NCBI RefSeq assembly: GCF_040219335.1
Contig: NZ_JAVJSQ010000038.1
Coordinates: 1 to 61,709 of the forward strand
Direction of reading: 5' to 3'
Source of the DNA: Gimesia sp.
GTDB lineage: Bacteria; Planctomycetota; Planctomycetia; Planctomycetales; Planctomycetaceae
Length of the DNA stretch: 61,709 nt
A program made the position numbers and the translations under genes. A model generated the notes under the pieces. That model searched no databases. It was not told where the DNA came from and was given only the letters and a program-made list of their open reading frames with translations. Positions within the stretch are counted from its first letter, which is position 1; every line of letters starts with the position of its first letter. Shown here one piece after another: positions 1 through 10,200 of the stretch.

Positions 1-1
1 T

Positions 2-283
2 TACGGCTGGTTCGTCGATGGGACGCCGCTGGACAGCAGCGAGTTCACACTGCTGGACGGCAGCCTGCTGGCCGGTTCCGGCAGCGACGCCTTTGGTCAG
101 ATGGATCTGCTGACAGTCGTAATGCACGAGCTGGGTCACACACTGGGTCTGGAAGACCTGGACTCAGACGGTACCCTGATGAGCGAGTCGCTGGACGTCT
201 CCGAACGTCGCCTGCCGAGTGCAGACGATCTCGACGACTTCTTCAGCGGCATCGCCGGCGGAGACAACCCGCTGCTGGACTAA
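2..283 (+). CDS. C-terminal end of a secreted matrixin-like metalloprotease or adhesin (5' truncated by window)
   Basis: The reading frame is open from base 2 to a TAA at 281-283, so only the last 93 residues of a larger protein are present. It contains HELGHTLGLED, the HExxHxxGxx(H/D) zinc site of metzincins of the matrixin type. A Met shortly after (GTLMSES) fits the Met-turn. The remaining tail is acidic (SADDLDDFFSGIAGGDNPLLD-like), as in planctomycete cell-surface proteins that end with such a domain. The third zinc ligand appears to be Asp rather than His. An intrinsic terminator follows 34 bases later. The full domain layout lies outside the window, so the protein could equally be a giant repeat protein with a C-terminal protease-like module. 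Confidence 0.75.
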   Translation, partial: YGWFVDGTPLDSSEFTLLDGSLLAGSGSDAFGQMDLLTVVMHELGHTLGLEDLDSDGTLMSESLDVSERRLPSADDLDDFFSGIAGGDNPLLD

Positions 284-316
284 ATAAACCAGTCCAGCTG
301 CAAACAGTCCCGACAG

Positions 317-344
317 GCCCCCGGAAACTCAGGTTTCCGGGGGC
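317..344. terminator. Intrinsic terminator after the metalloprotease gene
   Basis: A perfect 12-bp stem (317-328 with 333-344, GCCCCCGGAAAC / GTTTCCGGGGGC) has a TCAG tetraloop and is followed by TATTTTTATT. This is a classic rho-independent terminator for the plus-strand gene ending at 283. Confidence 0.9.
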
Positions 345-416
345 TATTTTTATTGGGAGTAAAGTCTGATAGAAGATGCCGTAAACAGAGGTACTATCTT
401 TGACTGGGGACACTAA

Positions 417-450
417 AACAGCCACCTGAGTTCCTACCCAGATGGCTGTT
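417..450 (-). terminator. Probable terminator of the DUF1080 gene
   Basis: An inverted repeat AACAGCCA (417-424) / TGGCTGTT (443-450) extends inward with partly paired bases. Read on the minus strand it is followed by TTTTAG. It lies 26 bases past the stop of the minus-strand gene at 476, so it would separate that gene from the convergent one. Confidence 0.6.
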
Positions 451-475
451 CTGAAATATCAATTGTTCTTATGAA

Positions 476-1177
476 CTATTTCAGTTCTTTGATTTTGATG
501 TTTCGCCAGCTGACCTGTTTGCCAACTTTTTCAGGATGGTTACCAACACCATGTACCTGCAGGGCGATAAAGCCTTCAGAAGTGAGACCATCTTTGAGAT
601 CTGCAGCAGGGACGCCGTTGATCCAGGTCTTGATGGAATCCCCTTTGCAGACAATACGGTAGTGATTCCATTCATTCTGTTTGAATGCTTTCTGTGCCGC
701 TTTGTTATCAGCCAGGTTGTTCAACCAGCCACGACGTGCTTCATCATAAATTCCGCCTGACCAGGCACGATCAGAGGGGTCGATTTCTACCTGGTAGCCG
801 TGCACACGACCGGCGGGAATATTTTTCTTCTTCTCTTTGCCGTCCTCTCCGTTATAGACAATAGTTCTGTCTTCATCATGGACATTGCTGCGAATCTGGA
901 TCCCTGAGTTCAACAGCGGATCAACTTTGAAATCGACTTCGAGTTCAAAGTCTCCATAATTTCTGTCGGTACACAGAAAACTGTTGGGGGTTTTGGGGAC
1001 CGAAGTGCCGACGATCGTGCCATCGACGACTTCATATTTGGCCGTACCACCTTTTTGGACCCAGCCGTCAAGAGTTTTACCATCAAACAGTGGTTTGAAG
1101 CCCTTGTCTTCAGCATAGGTGGTGATATTCATCAGGATTGCGAGGCAAAACGCAGAGAGTGTCAGTTGAACTTTCAT
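476..1177 (-). CDS. Secreted DUF1080 (3-keto-disaccharide hydrolase-like) protein
   Basis: The 233-residue protein starts with a signal peptide (about residues 1-22, ending TYA-ED). One DUF1080/LamG-like concanavalin fold follows: [13 protein letters not shown] at about 27-39, an NSGIQIRSN segment, GYQVEID and a C-terminal [11 protein letters not shown] strand. Members of this family (PF06439) are beta-sandwich proteins now named 3-keto-disaccharide hydrolases and are very abundant in planctomycetes; the actual substrate here is unknown. It sits 145 bp downstream of a sulfatase on the same strand and may be cotranscribed with it. The gap between them holds an inverted repeat TATGACTG (1236-1243) / CAGTCATA (1261-1268) with no T-run. 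Length is normal for a single-domain member. Confidence 0.85.
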   Translation of the reverse strand: MKVQLTLSAFCLAILMNITTYAEDKGFKPLFDGKTLDGWVQKGGTAKYEVVDGTIVGTSVPKTPNSFLCTDRNYGDFELEVDFKVDPLLNSGIQIRSNVHDEDRTIVYNGEDGKEKKKNIPAGRVHGYQVEIDPSDRAWSGGIYDEARRGWLNNLADNKAAQKAFKQNEWNHYRIVCKGDSIKTWINGVPAADLKDGLTSEGFIALQVHGVGNHPEKVGKQVSWRNIKIKELK

Positions 1178-1322
1178 AGTTTATCCATCAGGTTAAGTTT
1201 TTTAAAATTGCCAGAAAACGGTTGTCAGGCAGCATTATGACTGAGAGAACGGGAGGATACCAGTCATAAAACAGAGTTTCCTTCCGCGTCCGAGTCAATC
1301 AGCGTCGATAGATCAAGCTCTG

Positions 1323-3089
1323 CTAATCGATGCGGTTTAGAATCAGCAGACGAAAGTCCATCACCTGCTCACCAGGGATCTCAAGTGCCCGCAGGGTCAA
1401 CTCACCAGTCCCTTTGGAAAGCTGGATGTTCCCTAAGACCAGTGGCTGAAAATCCTTGACCAGGGACTCTGATCGTTGCGCCCGGTCCTGTTCTGCACCA
1501 ACGAGAGGAGGATCGTGCGCTTCAGTAATCTTGCCTGTCAGGCGACTGTCTTTGAAGCTCAGTTCGACGGTCGAACCGACATCACCTGCCGGGCAGGTAT
1601 AATAGAGTATCGCCTCGTATGTGCCTGCCTGATCCACTTCTGCATCCCAGGTGATGCTGTCTTGTGGGCTGGTCCAGTTGTAAAAGAAGCTGCAGTTGGG
1701 ATGCCGGGACGAACGTTTGATCTCACCGTGAGAAATGGCATCACGGGCAGGCAGTTGAGTCGATTTCGCGCCGCCATACCCAATCAGGAAAGGACGGCTA
1801 TCTTGGGGATAGCCGTCAGGCCAGACTGACTTTTTCCAGTCTTTGACTGCCTGTTTGAGCTTCTGAGTAACTTCAGGCCGTTCACCGGCGATGTCTTTCC
1901 GCTGGCCGGGATCCTGAGTCATGTCATAGAGTTGTCCTTTCTCAGAGAGCCGATACTGATCGGTACGGACACTGACTCGCTGACGCAGGCTGGAGAAGAT
2001 CATCCGGTTCGGCCAGGAATTGGCGTTCCCCATGATCAACGGTTTGAGGCTCACGCCGTCAATCGGCTTTGGTTCGGGACGTTTAATCCCAGCCAGATCG
2101 GTCAAGGTTGGCAGGAGATCAATCGCACCAGCGACCTGGTTCACCTGACGTCCTGCGGGGATATGTCCGGTCCAGCGGATCACAAACGGAGAGCGCACAC
2201 CGCCTTCATCCAGCGAACCTTTCTTGCCTTTCATGTCCCCGTTCCAGCGAAAACCGTTGGGGCCATTATCGGAGAAGTAGAGCACGATGGTCTCATCTTG
2301 GATTCCGAGTTGATTCAGTTTCTTCAAGACGCGTCCGACGTTCCAGTCCACATTTTCACACATGGCCAGCGCAGCGCGGAGATGATCTGACTGTTCTTTC
2401 TCCGGGTCGCGATGATGCATCTTCAGCTTTTTCTCTGAAAAACGATCCCAGTATTCGTCAGGGACCTGCATGGGGGAGTGAGGAGTGCAGTAAGGCAGAT
2501 AGGTAAAGAACGGTTTGTCGCGTTTTACCTGCTGATCGATGAAGGCAATCGCTTTGCTGGTGAGGTCATCGGTAATGTATCCCTCACCTTTCACAAACGT
2601 ACCATTGTGATCGAGCATGGGGCTGAAGTAGTGTCCCCAGTGTCCTGAAGTGAATCCGTAATACTCATCAAAGCCTTTGGCATTGGGATGATTCGGATAT
2701 TGAGTGCCGTTATGCCATTTGCCAAAAGCGCCGGTCGCATAGCCGGCTGCCTTGAACGCCTGGGCCACCGTAAATTCATCGGAATTGAAGCGTTCTTCCC
2801 CTTTGGAAACTCCGGTCGTCCCGGTGCGGGCGTGGTAGCGTCCGGTGAGAAAGGCAGCACGAGTGGGGGCACAGACCGCGCCTACATAAAAGTGATTAAA
2901 CCGCACACCCTCTTTTACGAGCGAATCAATATTCGGAGTATGCAGATTCGTGTTGCCATTATGACTGACATCTCCCCAGCCCTGGTCATCTGCAAGGAAG
3001 ACAACAATATTGGGATGTTTCTGATCGTTTGCCAGAAGGTTACCGGTCAGCAGGCAGGCCAGCAGACCGAGTGTAAGAATTGGTTTCAT
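1323..3089 (-). CDS. Secreted sulfatase (arylsulfatase family) with extra C-terminal domain
   Basis: This 588-residue protein has a signal peptide (1-20) and a sulfatase fold: NIVVFLADDQGWGD at 27-40 gives the metal-binding Asp pair, and CAPTR at 73-77 is the CxPxR formylglycine motif. GKWHNG and SDNGPNG follow. The sulfatase core ends near residue 450. About 130 further residues (QDSITWDAEVDQAGTYEAILYYT and onward) look like a beta-sandwich, perhaps carbohydrate-binding, that is common in planctomycete sulfatases. It should hydrolyse sulfate esters outside the cytoplasm after Cys73 is converted to formylglycine. It is divergent from the MFS gene at 3354; the spacer contains an 18-bp tandem duplication. 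Substrate cannot be read from the sequence. Confidence 0.93.
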   Translation of the reverse strand: MKPILTLGLLACLLTGNLLANDQKHPNIVVFLADDQGWGDVSHNGNTNLHTPNIDSLVKEGVRFNHFYVGAVCAPTRAAFLTGRYHARTGTTGVSKGEERFNSDEFTVAQAFKAAGYATGAFGKWHNGTQYPNHPNAKGFDEYYGFTSGHWGHYFSPMLDHNGTFVKGEGYITDDLTSKAIAFIDQQVKRDKPFFTYLPYCTPHSPMQVPDEYWDRFSEKKLKMHHRDPEKEQSDHLRAALAMCENVDWNVGRVLKKLNQLGIQDETIVLYFSDNGPNGFRWNGDMKGKKGSLDEGGVRSPFVIRWTGHIPAGRQVNQVAGAIDLLPTLTDLAGIKRPEPKPIDGVSLKPLIMGNANSWPNRMIFSSLRQRVSVRTDQYRLSEKGQLYDMTQDPGQRKDIAGERPEVTQKLKQAVKDWKKSVWPDGYPQDSRPFLIGYGGAKSTQLPARDAISHGEIKRSSRHPNCSFFYNWTSPQDSITWDAEVDQAGTYEAILYYTCPAGDVGSTVELSFKDSRLTGKITEAHDPPLVGAEQDRAQRSESLVKDFQPLVLGNIQLSKGTGELTLRALEIPGEQVMDFRLLILNRID

Positions 3090-3111
3090 ATTAGTTGCTC
3101 TTGAATAAGGA

Positions 3112-3147
3112 ACGCTGAAGCAAGTCTATACGCTGAAGCAAGTCTAT
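3112..3147. repeat. Perfect 18-bp tandem duplication upstream of the sulfatase
   Basis: ACGCTGAAGCAAGTCTAT occurs twice back to back (3112-3129 and 3130-3147), 23 bases upstream of the sulfatase start codon at 3089. It lies in the 264-bp divergent spacer between the sulfatase and the MFS transporter. It could be a duplicated operator or a recent replication slip. Confidence 0.9.
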
Positions 3148-3353
3148 GTGGTTGGAATTCATGGTAGCGGATTTCATCTGGCAGTTCACGTATGTGGAGA
3201 AGGAAAACTGACAACGGGCTTTTTGATAAGAAGGTTTTTTAATTGCTTTCTCGAACCCACTTGTGCCATCATGAAGAGGCATGAATTGCGCTCACCCTGA
3301 TTTGGTACTGATAACAGAGGCTACGGGAAGAAATACTCAGCCTCTGGAGTGGA

Positions 3354-4694
3354 GTGAAAATACCACTGATGGATTCTCCAGCAGACAGCCTCTCCCTGAA
3401 TGATTCTAAACCGACACGGGTGCGTTATCTGGTACTGGCTGGTTTAAGCAGTGGTTTTCTACTGGCCTATCTGCCACGCGCGGGACTGGCTCCTCTGGCG
3501 ACTACGATTCAGCAAGATCTCAGTCTGGATGATCTGCAGATGGGACGCGTGCTGGCTGCTTTTTATGCCGGTTATTTCCTGTTTCAGATTCCGGGAGGCA
3601 TACTGGGACAAAAGCTGGGGAATCGGCTGGCGTTACCTTTGCTCCAGTTGACAGCAGGCATTGCGAATCTGTTAACAGCCCTGGCAGCTTCATTCGGACT
3701 GATCTGGTTTTCACGTCTGTTGCTGGGACTGGCCCAGGCCGGTATGGTTCCCTGTTCGGCACAAGTGATTAAGAACTGGATTCCCGAAGCGAAACGCGGT
3801 ACAGCCAGTTCTCTGATGGGCAGTTTTATGTCCGTGGGGAGTATCATCGCCACAGGGGCGACTGCCGCATTGGTTGATCCGTTGGGTTGGCGTCTGCCCC
3901 TGGTATTGTTCAGCCTGTTCTCTGTCAGCTGGATGTTCCTTTTTTTTCTGTTGTTCCGCGATCGTCCCCAGGATCACCCAAAGACGAATCATGCTGAAGT
4001 GGAACTGATTAACGCAGCTGACAGGAATGCCGTCTCAGAAAACAAGGCAACAAGCTCAACGCCGATTCGTCAGTTATTCATGCGAATGGTCTCGAATACG
4101 AGTCTCTGGCTGTTCTGCCTGCAGTCCGTCTTCCGGGCGTTTGGATACGCATTCTTCATTACCTGGTTGCCCGCTTACCTGCAGCAGTCCAGTGGAGCTT
4201 CTGTGCAGAAAGCGGGACTGCTGGCGATGCTGCCGCTGACAAGTATCGTGTTGGGGACCCTCGCGGGAGGCCGTCTGATCGATCTGATTTATCAATGGAC
4301 GGGCAATAAATACTTCAGCCGTTCGCTGCTCAGTGCCGGGTCCGCGCTGATCTGTGCCGTTTGTATTCTGCTGGCCAGTCAGGTCCCTGCTGAAGATGCC
4401 GTCTATCTGATTTCCTGCGGAACGTTTCTCTCCGGCATGGGGAATCCGGCGATCTGGGTGACGTCAATGGATCTGGGAGGCAAGCATACATCGGTCATTA
4501 TCGCGATAGTGAATATGGCAGGCGTCGTGGGTGGCTATCTCTCACCCATCGCCGTCGGCGCCTTATTCACTTACATCAAAGCAATGCCGGTACCGGAGTG
4601 GAATCTGGTACTGTACCTCTTTGCTGGAATCTATCTGGGCGCAACCTTGAGCTGGGCATTGATTAATCCCCGTAATTCCCTGTCTGAAATCTGA
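3354..4694 (+). CDS. MFS transporter, anion:cation symporter type
   Basis: The 446-residue membrane protein has about 12 hydrophobic helices and a hydrophilic central loop near residues 205-235. Near the N-terminus, GRVLAAFYAGYFLFQIPGG and a following GNRLALP segment are typical of the ACS family of the major facilitator superfamily (glucarate/galactonate and organic-anion importers). It probably moves a sugar acid or other organic anion across the inner membrane. Two starts are possible: GTG at 3354 and ATG at 3369, giving MDSPADSLSL; the GGAG-rich stretch at 3346-3353 does not decide between them. It faces the sulfatase across a shared spacer and may import products of the surrounding degradative genes, which is inference from position. 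Confidence 0.88.
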   Translation: MKIPLMDSPADSLSLNDSKPTRVRYLVLAGLSSGFLLAYLPRAGLAPLATTIQQDLSLDDLQMGRVLAAFYAGYFLFQIPGGILGQKLGNRLALPLLQLTAGIANLLTALAASFGLIWFSRLLLGLAQAGMVPCSAQVIKNWIPEAKRGTASSLMGSFMSVGSIIATGATAALVDPLGWRLPLVLFSLFSVSWMFLFFLLFRDRPQDHPKTNHAEVELINAADRNAVSENKATSSTPIRQLFMRMVSNTSLWLFCLQSVFRAFGYAFFITWLPAYLQQSSGASVQKAGLLAMLPLTSIVLGTLAGGRLIDLIYQWTGNKYFSRSLLSAGSALICAVCILLASQVPAEDAVYLISCGTFLSGMGNPAIWVTSMDLGGKHTSVIIAIVNMAGVVGGYLSPIAVGALFTYIKAMPVPEWNLVLYLFAGIYLGATLSWALINPRNSLSEI

Positions 4695-4917
4695 GGACTG
4701 AGTTTCAGAGATAGTGAACGTTGTTTAAGAAGGGAAAGTCCCCTCAGGAAATTCCAGCTCAACTGTCGCCTTTGCCTGCTTGTCCGGTTAAACTAAGGGG
4801 ACCACTTATTTCATTCCGGTAGATTATCTCCCCGTAAAATTTCTGAAACTGAGCCCGGTTTGTCTGCAACACGATCAAACCTCACATGCTCCCTGTGACT
4901 CTGGCGCGAGTCTGGAA

Positions 4918-7128
4918 ATGAACCTCATGATTGGGAAATTCAAAAGTTTACTCCTGCTGACTGCTCTGCTTTTACTCTCCCTGGGAAAATCGGAAGCAGC
5001 TGAGCGACCGAACATTGTCTTTTTCTTCGCCGATGATCAAACCACCAGCACGGTTGGCTGTTACGGCAATCAGGTGATCCAGACACCCAACATTGATGAA
5101 CTTGCCAAACGAGGCACTCGTTTTGAAAAAGCATACGTGAGCCAGCCAATCTGCTGGGTCAGTCGGACGACAATTCTGACCGGATTAACGGGACGCAGTT
5201 ACGGAACTCCCTCGAATCCGGAACAGGCACGGCCCGACGCGGTGCAGACGCTGTATACAGATCTGCTGCGAGAGCAGGGCTATCGAACCGGTTTCTATGG
5301 GAAATGGCATGCGAAGATGCCAAAAGATTTCAAACGGGAAGGGCACTTTGATGAGTTCGAAGCGATCAGCCGCAATCCTTACTACAAGAAGCAACCGGAT
5401 GGCAGCCTGCGGCATGAGACCGAATTAATCGTTGATCGTGGAATCGAATTCGTCAAATCGCAGCCCAAGGGGAAACCATTCGCATTGAATCTGTGGTTCA
5501 ATGCCTGTCACGCTGAAGACAGTGACCGACGGCCCGGAATTGGACACTTTCCCTGGCCGCGTGCTGTCGATGGTATGTATGAAGACATTGAAATCGCGCC
5601 CCCTCGTCTGGGAGATCCCGAGATCTTCAATGCACAACCGAATTTCCTGCAGACCACGATCAACCGGGAACGTTATTTCTGGCGCTGGAATACGCCTCAG
5701 AAATATCAGACAAACATGCGGGCTTACTACCGCATGGTCAGCGGTATCGACGGAGCAATCGGTCGGTTCCGGAAAGCACTGGATGAAGCCGGGCTCGCTG
5801 ATAACACAATTATCGTATATTCAGCTGATAACGGCTACTACATGGCCAATCGGGGTTTTGCCGGAAAGTGGTCACACTATGAAAATGCTCTCCAGGTACC
5901 ACTGATTGTCATGGATCCGCGTGTTCCGAAAGAAGAACAGGGCAAAGTGACTGACGCATTGGCGCTGAATCTTGACCTGCCCGCAACGTTTCTGGACTGG
6001 GCCGGTGTGGACGTTCCCAAACGATACCAGGGACAAAGTCTCCAGCCCGTCGTGAAGGGAACGAAACCAGCCGACTGGAGGGCTGAAACATTCCATGAAC
6101 ATTTCGCAGTACGCAATCGAATTCCAGCCTTCGAAGGAATTCGTGACGGAAACCTGAAATATGTACGCTACTTTGACCACGATAACTACGAGTTTCTGCA
6201 TGACCTAGAAGCAGATCCAGATGAACTGATCAATCTGGTGGGAAATCCCGAGTATGCAGAGAAGCTTCAGGCACTCAGAGATCGCACGACAGAGCGAGTC
6301 AAAGAGCTGGGAGGCCCTTTGGATCCACTGCGCGGTGGATTTCGGGATTCCACGGTTCCCTATCCGGTGGCTTCTGCAGCCGTTGGTGCCCGCGCGGATA
6401 AGGATGGTTTTGTTAGCGTCTTCGACGGCAAAACCCTACGGCACTGGACCGGCGATCCACAATACTGGTCTGTTGAACAAGGGGCTCTGACGGGTAAAAC
6501 GGATGGTTCTCTGAAGATGAATCGTTTCATTACCTGGAAAGATTCCACGATTCGTAACTTTGACTTACGAGTCAAAGTGAAAGTGACGGAGGGGGGCAAC
6601 AGCGGGATTCAGTATCGGGGAACCTCTCGTCCCGATCTCGGACTGGATATCGTAACCGGCTATCAATGTGATGTGGTGGCCAACAATCCGAATTACAATG
6701 GTATGCTCTATGAGGAGAAGGGACGCCGAATTCTCTCGCATACAGGCGAAAAAGTCATCATCGCACCTGATGGTCAGCCCTGGGTGGTTGGTAAGATGCC
6801 CGTCAAAACGTTTGCTCCCGATGAATGGCATGATTTCCGAGTGCTGGTACGCGGCAATCATCACGAGCACTGGATTGATGGTCACAAGACTGCGGACCTG
6901 ATCGACCTCGATCCCAAAGGTCGGGCACTGGAAGGTGTGCTGGCCGTTCAGGTGCACGTCGGACCGAAGATGAAAATTCAATACAAGGATTTCAAAATCA
7001 AGCATCTGCCAGACAATCTGCCTTTAGAGCAGGCTCAGGATCATCCGATTCCCGCAGATGCTTACGGTGTTCGCCCCCAGGGACGCCTGCCCAAGAACTG
7101 GAAGCCGCCGGTTTATGGCAAACAGTAA
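4918..7128 (+). CDS. Secreted sulfatase fused to a DUF1080 domain
   Basis: This 736-residue protein joins a sulfatase (about residues 28-470) to a DUF1080 beta-sandwich (about 495-705). It has a signal peptide to about residue 28. PNIVFFFADDQ at 31-41 supplies metal ligands. The formylglycine site reads C79-W-V-S-R83, with Val in place of the usual Pro of CxPxR; such CxVSR variants occur in some sulfatase subfamilies and may still be modified. GKWH and SADNG motifs are present. The fused domain starts VSVFDGKTLRHW and contains NSGIQYRG, like the separate DUF1080 protein at 476-1177. The fusion suggests desulfation and a second glycan activity on one substrate. ATG 4918 and ATG 4927 are both possible starts; GGAA lies just upstream. 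Confidence 0.92.
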   Translation: MNLMIGKFKSLLLLTALLLLSLGKSEAAERPNIVFFFADDQTTSTVGCYGNQVIQTPNIDELAKRGTRFEKAYVSQPICWVSRTTILTGLTGRSYGTPSNPEQARPDAVQTLYTDLLREQGYRTGFYGKWHAKMPKDFKREGHFDEFEAISRNPYYKKQPDGSLRHETELIVDRGIEFVKSQPKGKPFALNLWFNACHAEDSDRRPGIGHFPWPRAVDGMYEDIEIAPPRLGDPEIFNAQPNFLQTTINRERYFWRWNTPQKYQTNMRAYYRMVSGIDGAIGRFRKALDEAGLADNTIIVYSADNGYYMANRGFAGKWSHYENALQVPLIVMDPRVPKEEQGKVTDALALNLDLPATFLDWAGVDVPKRYQGQSLQPVVKGTKPADWRAETFHEHFAVRNRIPAFEGIRDGNLKYVRYFDHDNYEFLHDLEADPDELINLVGNPEYAEKLQALRDRTTERVKELGGPLDPLRGGFRDSTVPYPVASAAVGARADKDGFVSVFDGKTLRHWTGDPQYWSVEQGALTGKTDGSLKMNRFITWKDSTIRNFDLRVKVKVTEGGNSGIQYRGTSRPDLGLDIVTGYQCDVVANNPNYNGMLYEEKGRRILSHTGEKVIIAPDGQPWVVGKMPVKTFAPDEWHDFRVLVRGNHHEHWIDGHKTADLIDLDPKGRALEGVLAVQVHVGPKMKIQYKDFKIKHLPDNLPLEQAQDHPIPADAYGVRPQGRLPKNWKPPVYGKQ

Positions 7129-7207
7129 TCGGCTACCCGCTGTTTCTGAAAGAGTGCTCGCTACGGTTTGACAACTGATCCCACCTTAGACAGTGATGGA
7201 GTTCACA

Positions 7208-10200
7208 ATGCGGATTTCACTTCTGCTGGCTGGCGTACTGTGGTGTTTCACTTTCGTGCTGGATACGGGAACCGCTGCGGAACAGTATCTGGTCAGGGAA
7301 GGGCAGGCAGAAGCAGAAATCGTAATTGATCCTGCAGCTCAGCGCAGCACGCGTCTGGCTGCCCAGGAACTTCAGAATTATCTGAAAAAGATTTCGGGAG
7401 CAAAACTAAAAATCGTCACTGAGACGACCGCTAATGTGCCGGTCAAAGTTTTGATCGGATCGAGTAAAGAAGCAGAAAAGCGGGGACTCACAGCTGCCGG
7501 GTTGAAAGCAGGAGCCTACCGGATCGTTGCCGGCGATAACTGGCTCGCAATGATTGGCGATGATACCAATTTCGTGCCGATTGAACCCTGGCCCCGTAAT
7601 CATCGTGATCTAGCCAGTGGTAAAGTACAGGCGGCCTGGAATGCGATTACCGGTGAGCACTGGGGATATCCCCATTCACAACTCTACAAGCATTACACCG
7701 GTTCAACCGGTCTGTTTGGAACGCCTGACGAGCAACTGGTTGATAAAGCAGGTCAGGTCAATGTGTGGGGCTTTGACGAAAGAGGTTCCTTCAACGCGGT
7801 CTGCGGATATTTGCGGCGACTGGGCGTGCGCTGGTATCTGCCCGGAGAACTGGGCGAAATCGTTCCCCGCCAGAAAACGATTCCACTACCAGTGATCGAC
7901 GAAACGATACAGCCCGATTTTCCACTGCGGACGATTAACTTCCGTTTTGGTGTCTATGGCCGCGATGCTGCTCTGTGGGCGATGCGACTGGGAGTACGAC
8001 AGCCCTATGGTCGTCAGGCTGCCCATGGGCTGGATCATATGACGCACAATGCAGAGACGCTCGAAAAGCATCCTGAATGGTTTGCCCTTTATGGCGGAAA
8101 ACGTGATACCCAACCGGGGAAACGTCTGAATCAGCTATGTTATTCGAATGAGGAACTGTTCCTGCAGACCGTGCGCTATGTGCGGGCTCAGTTTGATCAT
8201 TTCGATATGGATGTTGTATCGGTGATGCCTCCCGATGGTTATACCGCGATCTGTCAATGTGAGCATTGTGCAGGCAAGGATACTCCCGAACGAGGTTACC
8301 GCGGCGCATTTTCCGATTATGTCTGGGAGTTTGTGAATCGAGTGGCCAGAGAGGTTCGTAAAACGCATCCGGATCGCAAAATCTCCAATTGTGCCTATGG
8401 AACTTATACGCAGCCTCCTGAAAAGATCGACCGTTTCGAACCCAACGTGCAGGTGATTATTGTGGGGGGAAGAAGACCGACGTCTGCAGACCGGGAAGAA
8501 CTCCGCCAGTTGCGTGACGCCTGGGTAAAAAAGACAGCGAACCCGATCATTATCTTCGAAAACTATCCCTTTACCGGACGGGGCTTCTATCTGCCGGCCT
8601 TTATTCCTCACGTACTGGGGGAGAGCGTCAACGAGACCAAAGGGATTTCTAAAGGAGAAGACATCTGGCTCACGATGGATTTTGGCGAGAATGCGATCGG
8701 CTATAACCACTTTCTGATTTACTTCACCGCGCGGATGTACTGGGGGGGGAAAGACCAGGATGTCGATTCCCTGTTCAATGAATACTGTGAGCTGTTTTAC
8801 GGACCTGCTGCTCAGGAAATGCGCACCTTCTTTCTATACTGTGAAGAACACTGGCGCGAGATGGAGCAAGAGGCCGAAAAGGCCAGTCGCGCACTGGAGC
8901 TGTTTTCTGTCGCGAAAGCGAAAGTGAAAAGTGACTCAGTGTATGGGCGTCGGATGGCACTCATCGATAATTTCCTCAACGGATTGAGAAATAAAAGTAA
9001 TCAACTGGCACAGAAACGGGGGCCGGTTCCTGTTTTAAGGCTGGTGGGTGATCCCCGAGGCGAAATTGTAATTGATGGGCAACTCGATGATCCACTCTGG
9101 CAAAACTGCCCAACCGCTTCGACAGGAAGCCTGCGTGAACTGCAGACCGGACGCTTGCCCGTTTATGGAACTTCGATTAAATCACGCTGGGTGGGTCATG
9201 ATCTCTATTTTGCGATCCGTTGTGAGGAAGCACCGGGCGAGCAGCCCCGCAGTACAACAACAAAAAATGAAGATCAGGCAATCTGGTTTGGTGATGCGAT
9301 CGAAATTCTGCTCAGCACCGAGTCACATAGTTATTATCAACTGGCCATCAACCCTGCCGGGGTGCTGATTGACCTCGATCGAGGGGCTGATAAGGGAGAC
9401 TGGTTCCGCTGGGATTCACAGGCTGAGGTCGCGACCCAGATCAAAGACGGCTACTGGACTGCTGAGGTGCGGATTCCCGTTGTGCAGGATGAAAACGATC
9501 CCCTGCATCAGGTAATCGGACATCGTCCTACAGTGAGCCTTCCCTGGCACATCAATGTCTGTCGTCAACGTATACGAGACAATGGTTCTGAATACTCGGC
9601 ATTCGCGCCCACCGGAACTTCCGGGTTTCATCAGCCGATGAAATTCGCTTACTTTTATCGGGGACTGTCACACCAGTTCGAAGCCGACCCGAGTGTGACA
9701 GACTACCTGATTACAAGCAAAAAGGCAGAGACGCTGATGCGGCGTCGTAAGTACCAGGCCGCACACGACCTGTTTATGGCCCTGTCTGCAGAGAATAATG
9801 TCACGGACCTGCAGAAATCTGTGGCACTCCAGCAGGCGGCGGAATGTGCCCGTCACCTGAAACAGGAATCACAAGCGGAATCGCTGGCTGAAAAAATACC
9901 ACTCGATACCGTGGCGAAGACAGTGCGGATGCAGAACCTGCTGGCACAGCGAAACTATGCTGAGTTGATTCAGCAGTTCCAATCTGAGAATTTTCAGACC
10001 TGGCCATTCAGTCAAGTCGGAGAAGCCGCTCTGGCGCGGGGAATGGCCCGTTTACGAATGAAGCAGGGAGAGGCTGCTGAGACCGATCTGACACTGGCGT
10101 TGAATTATACCCCGGATCCACGCATCCAATCGCAAATCCTCCTGTTGCTGGGAGAAAACAGAGAACACAATCTGGCGGATGAAGCTGGGGCTCTGAAGGC

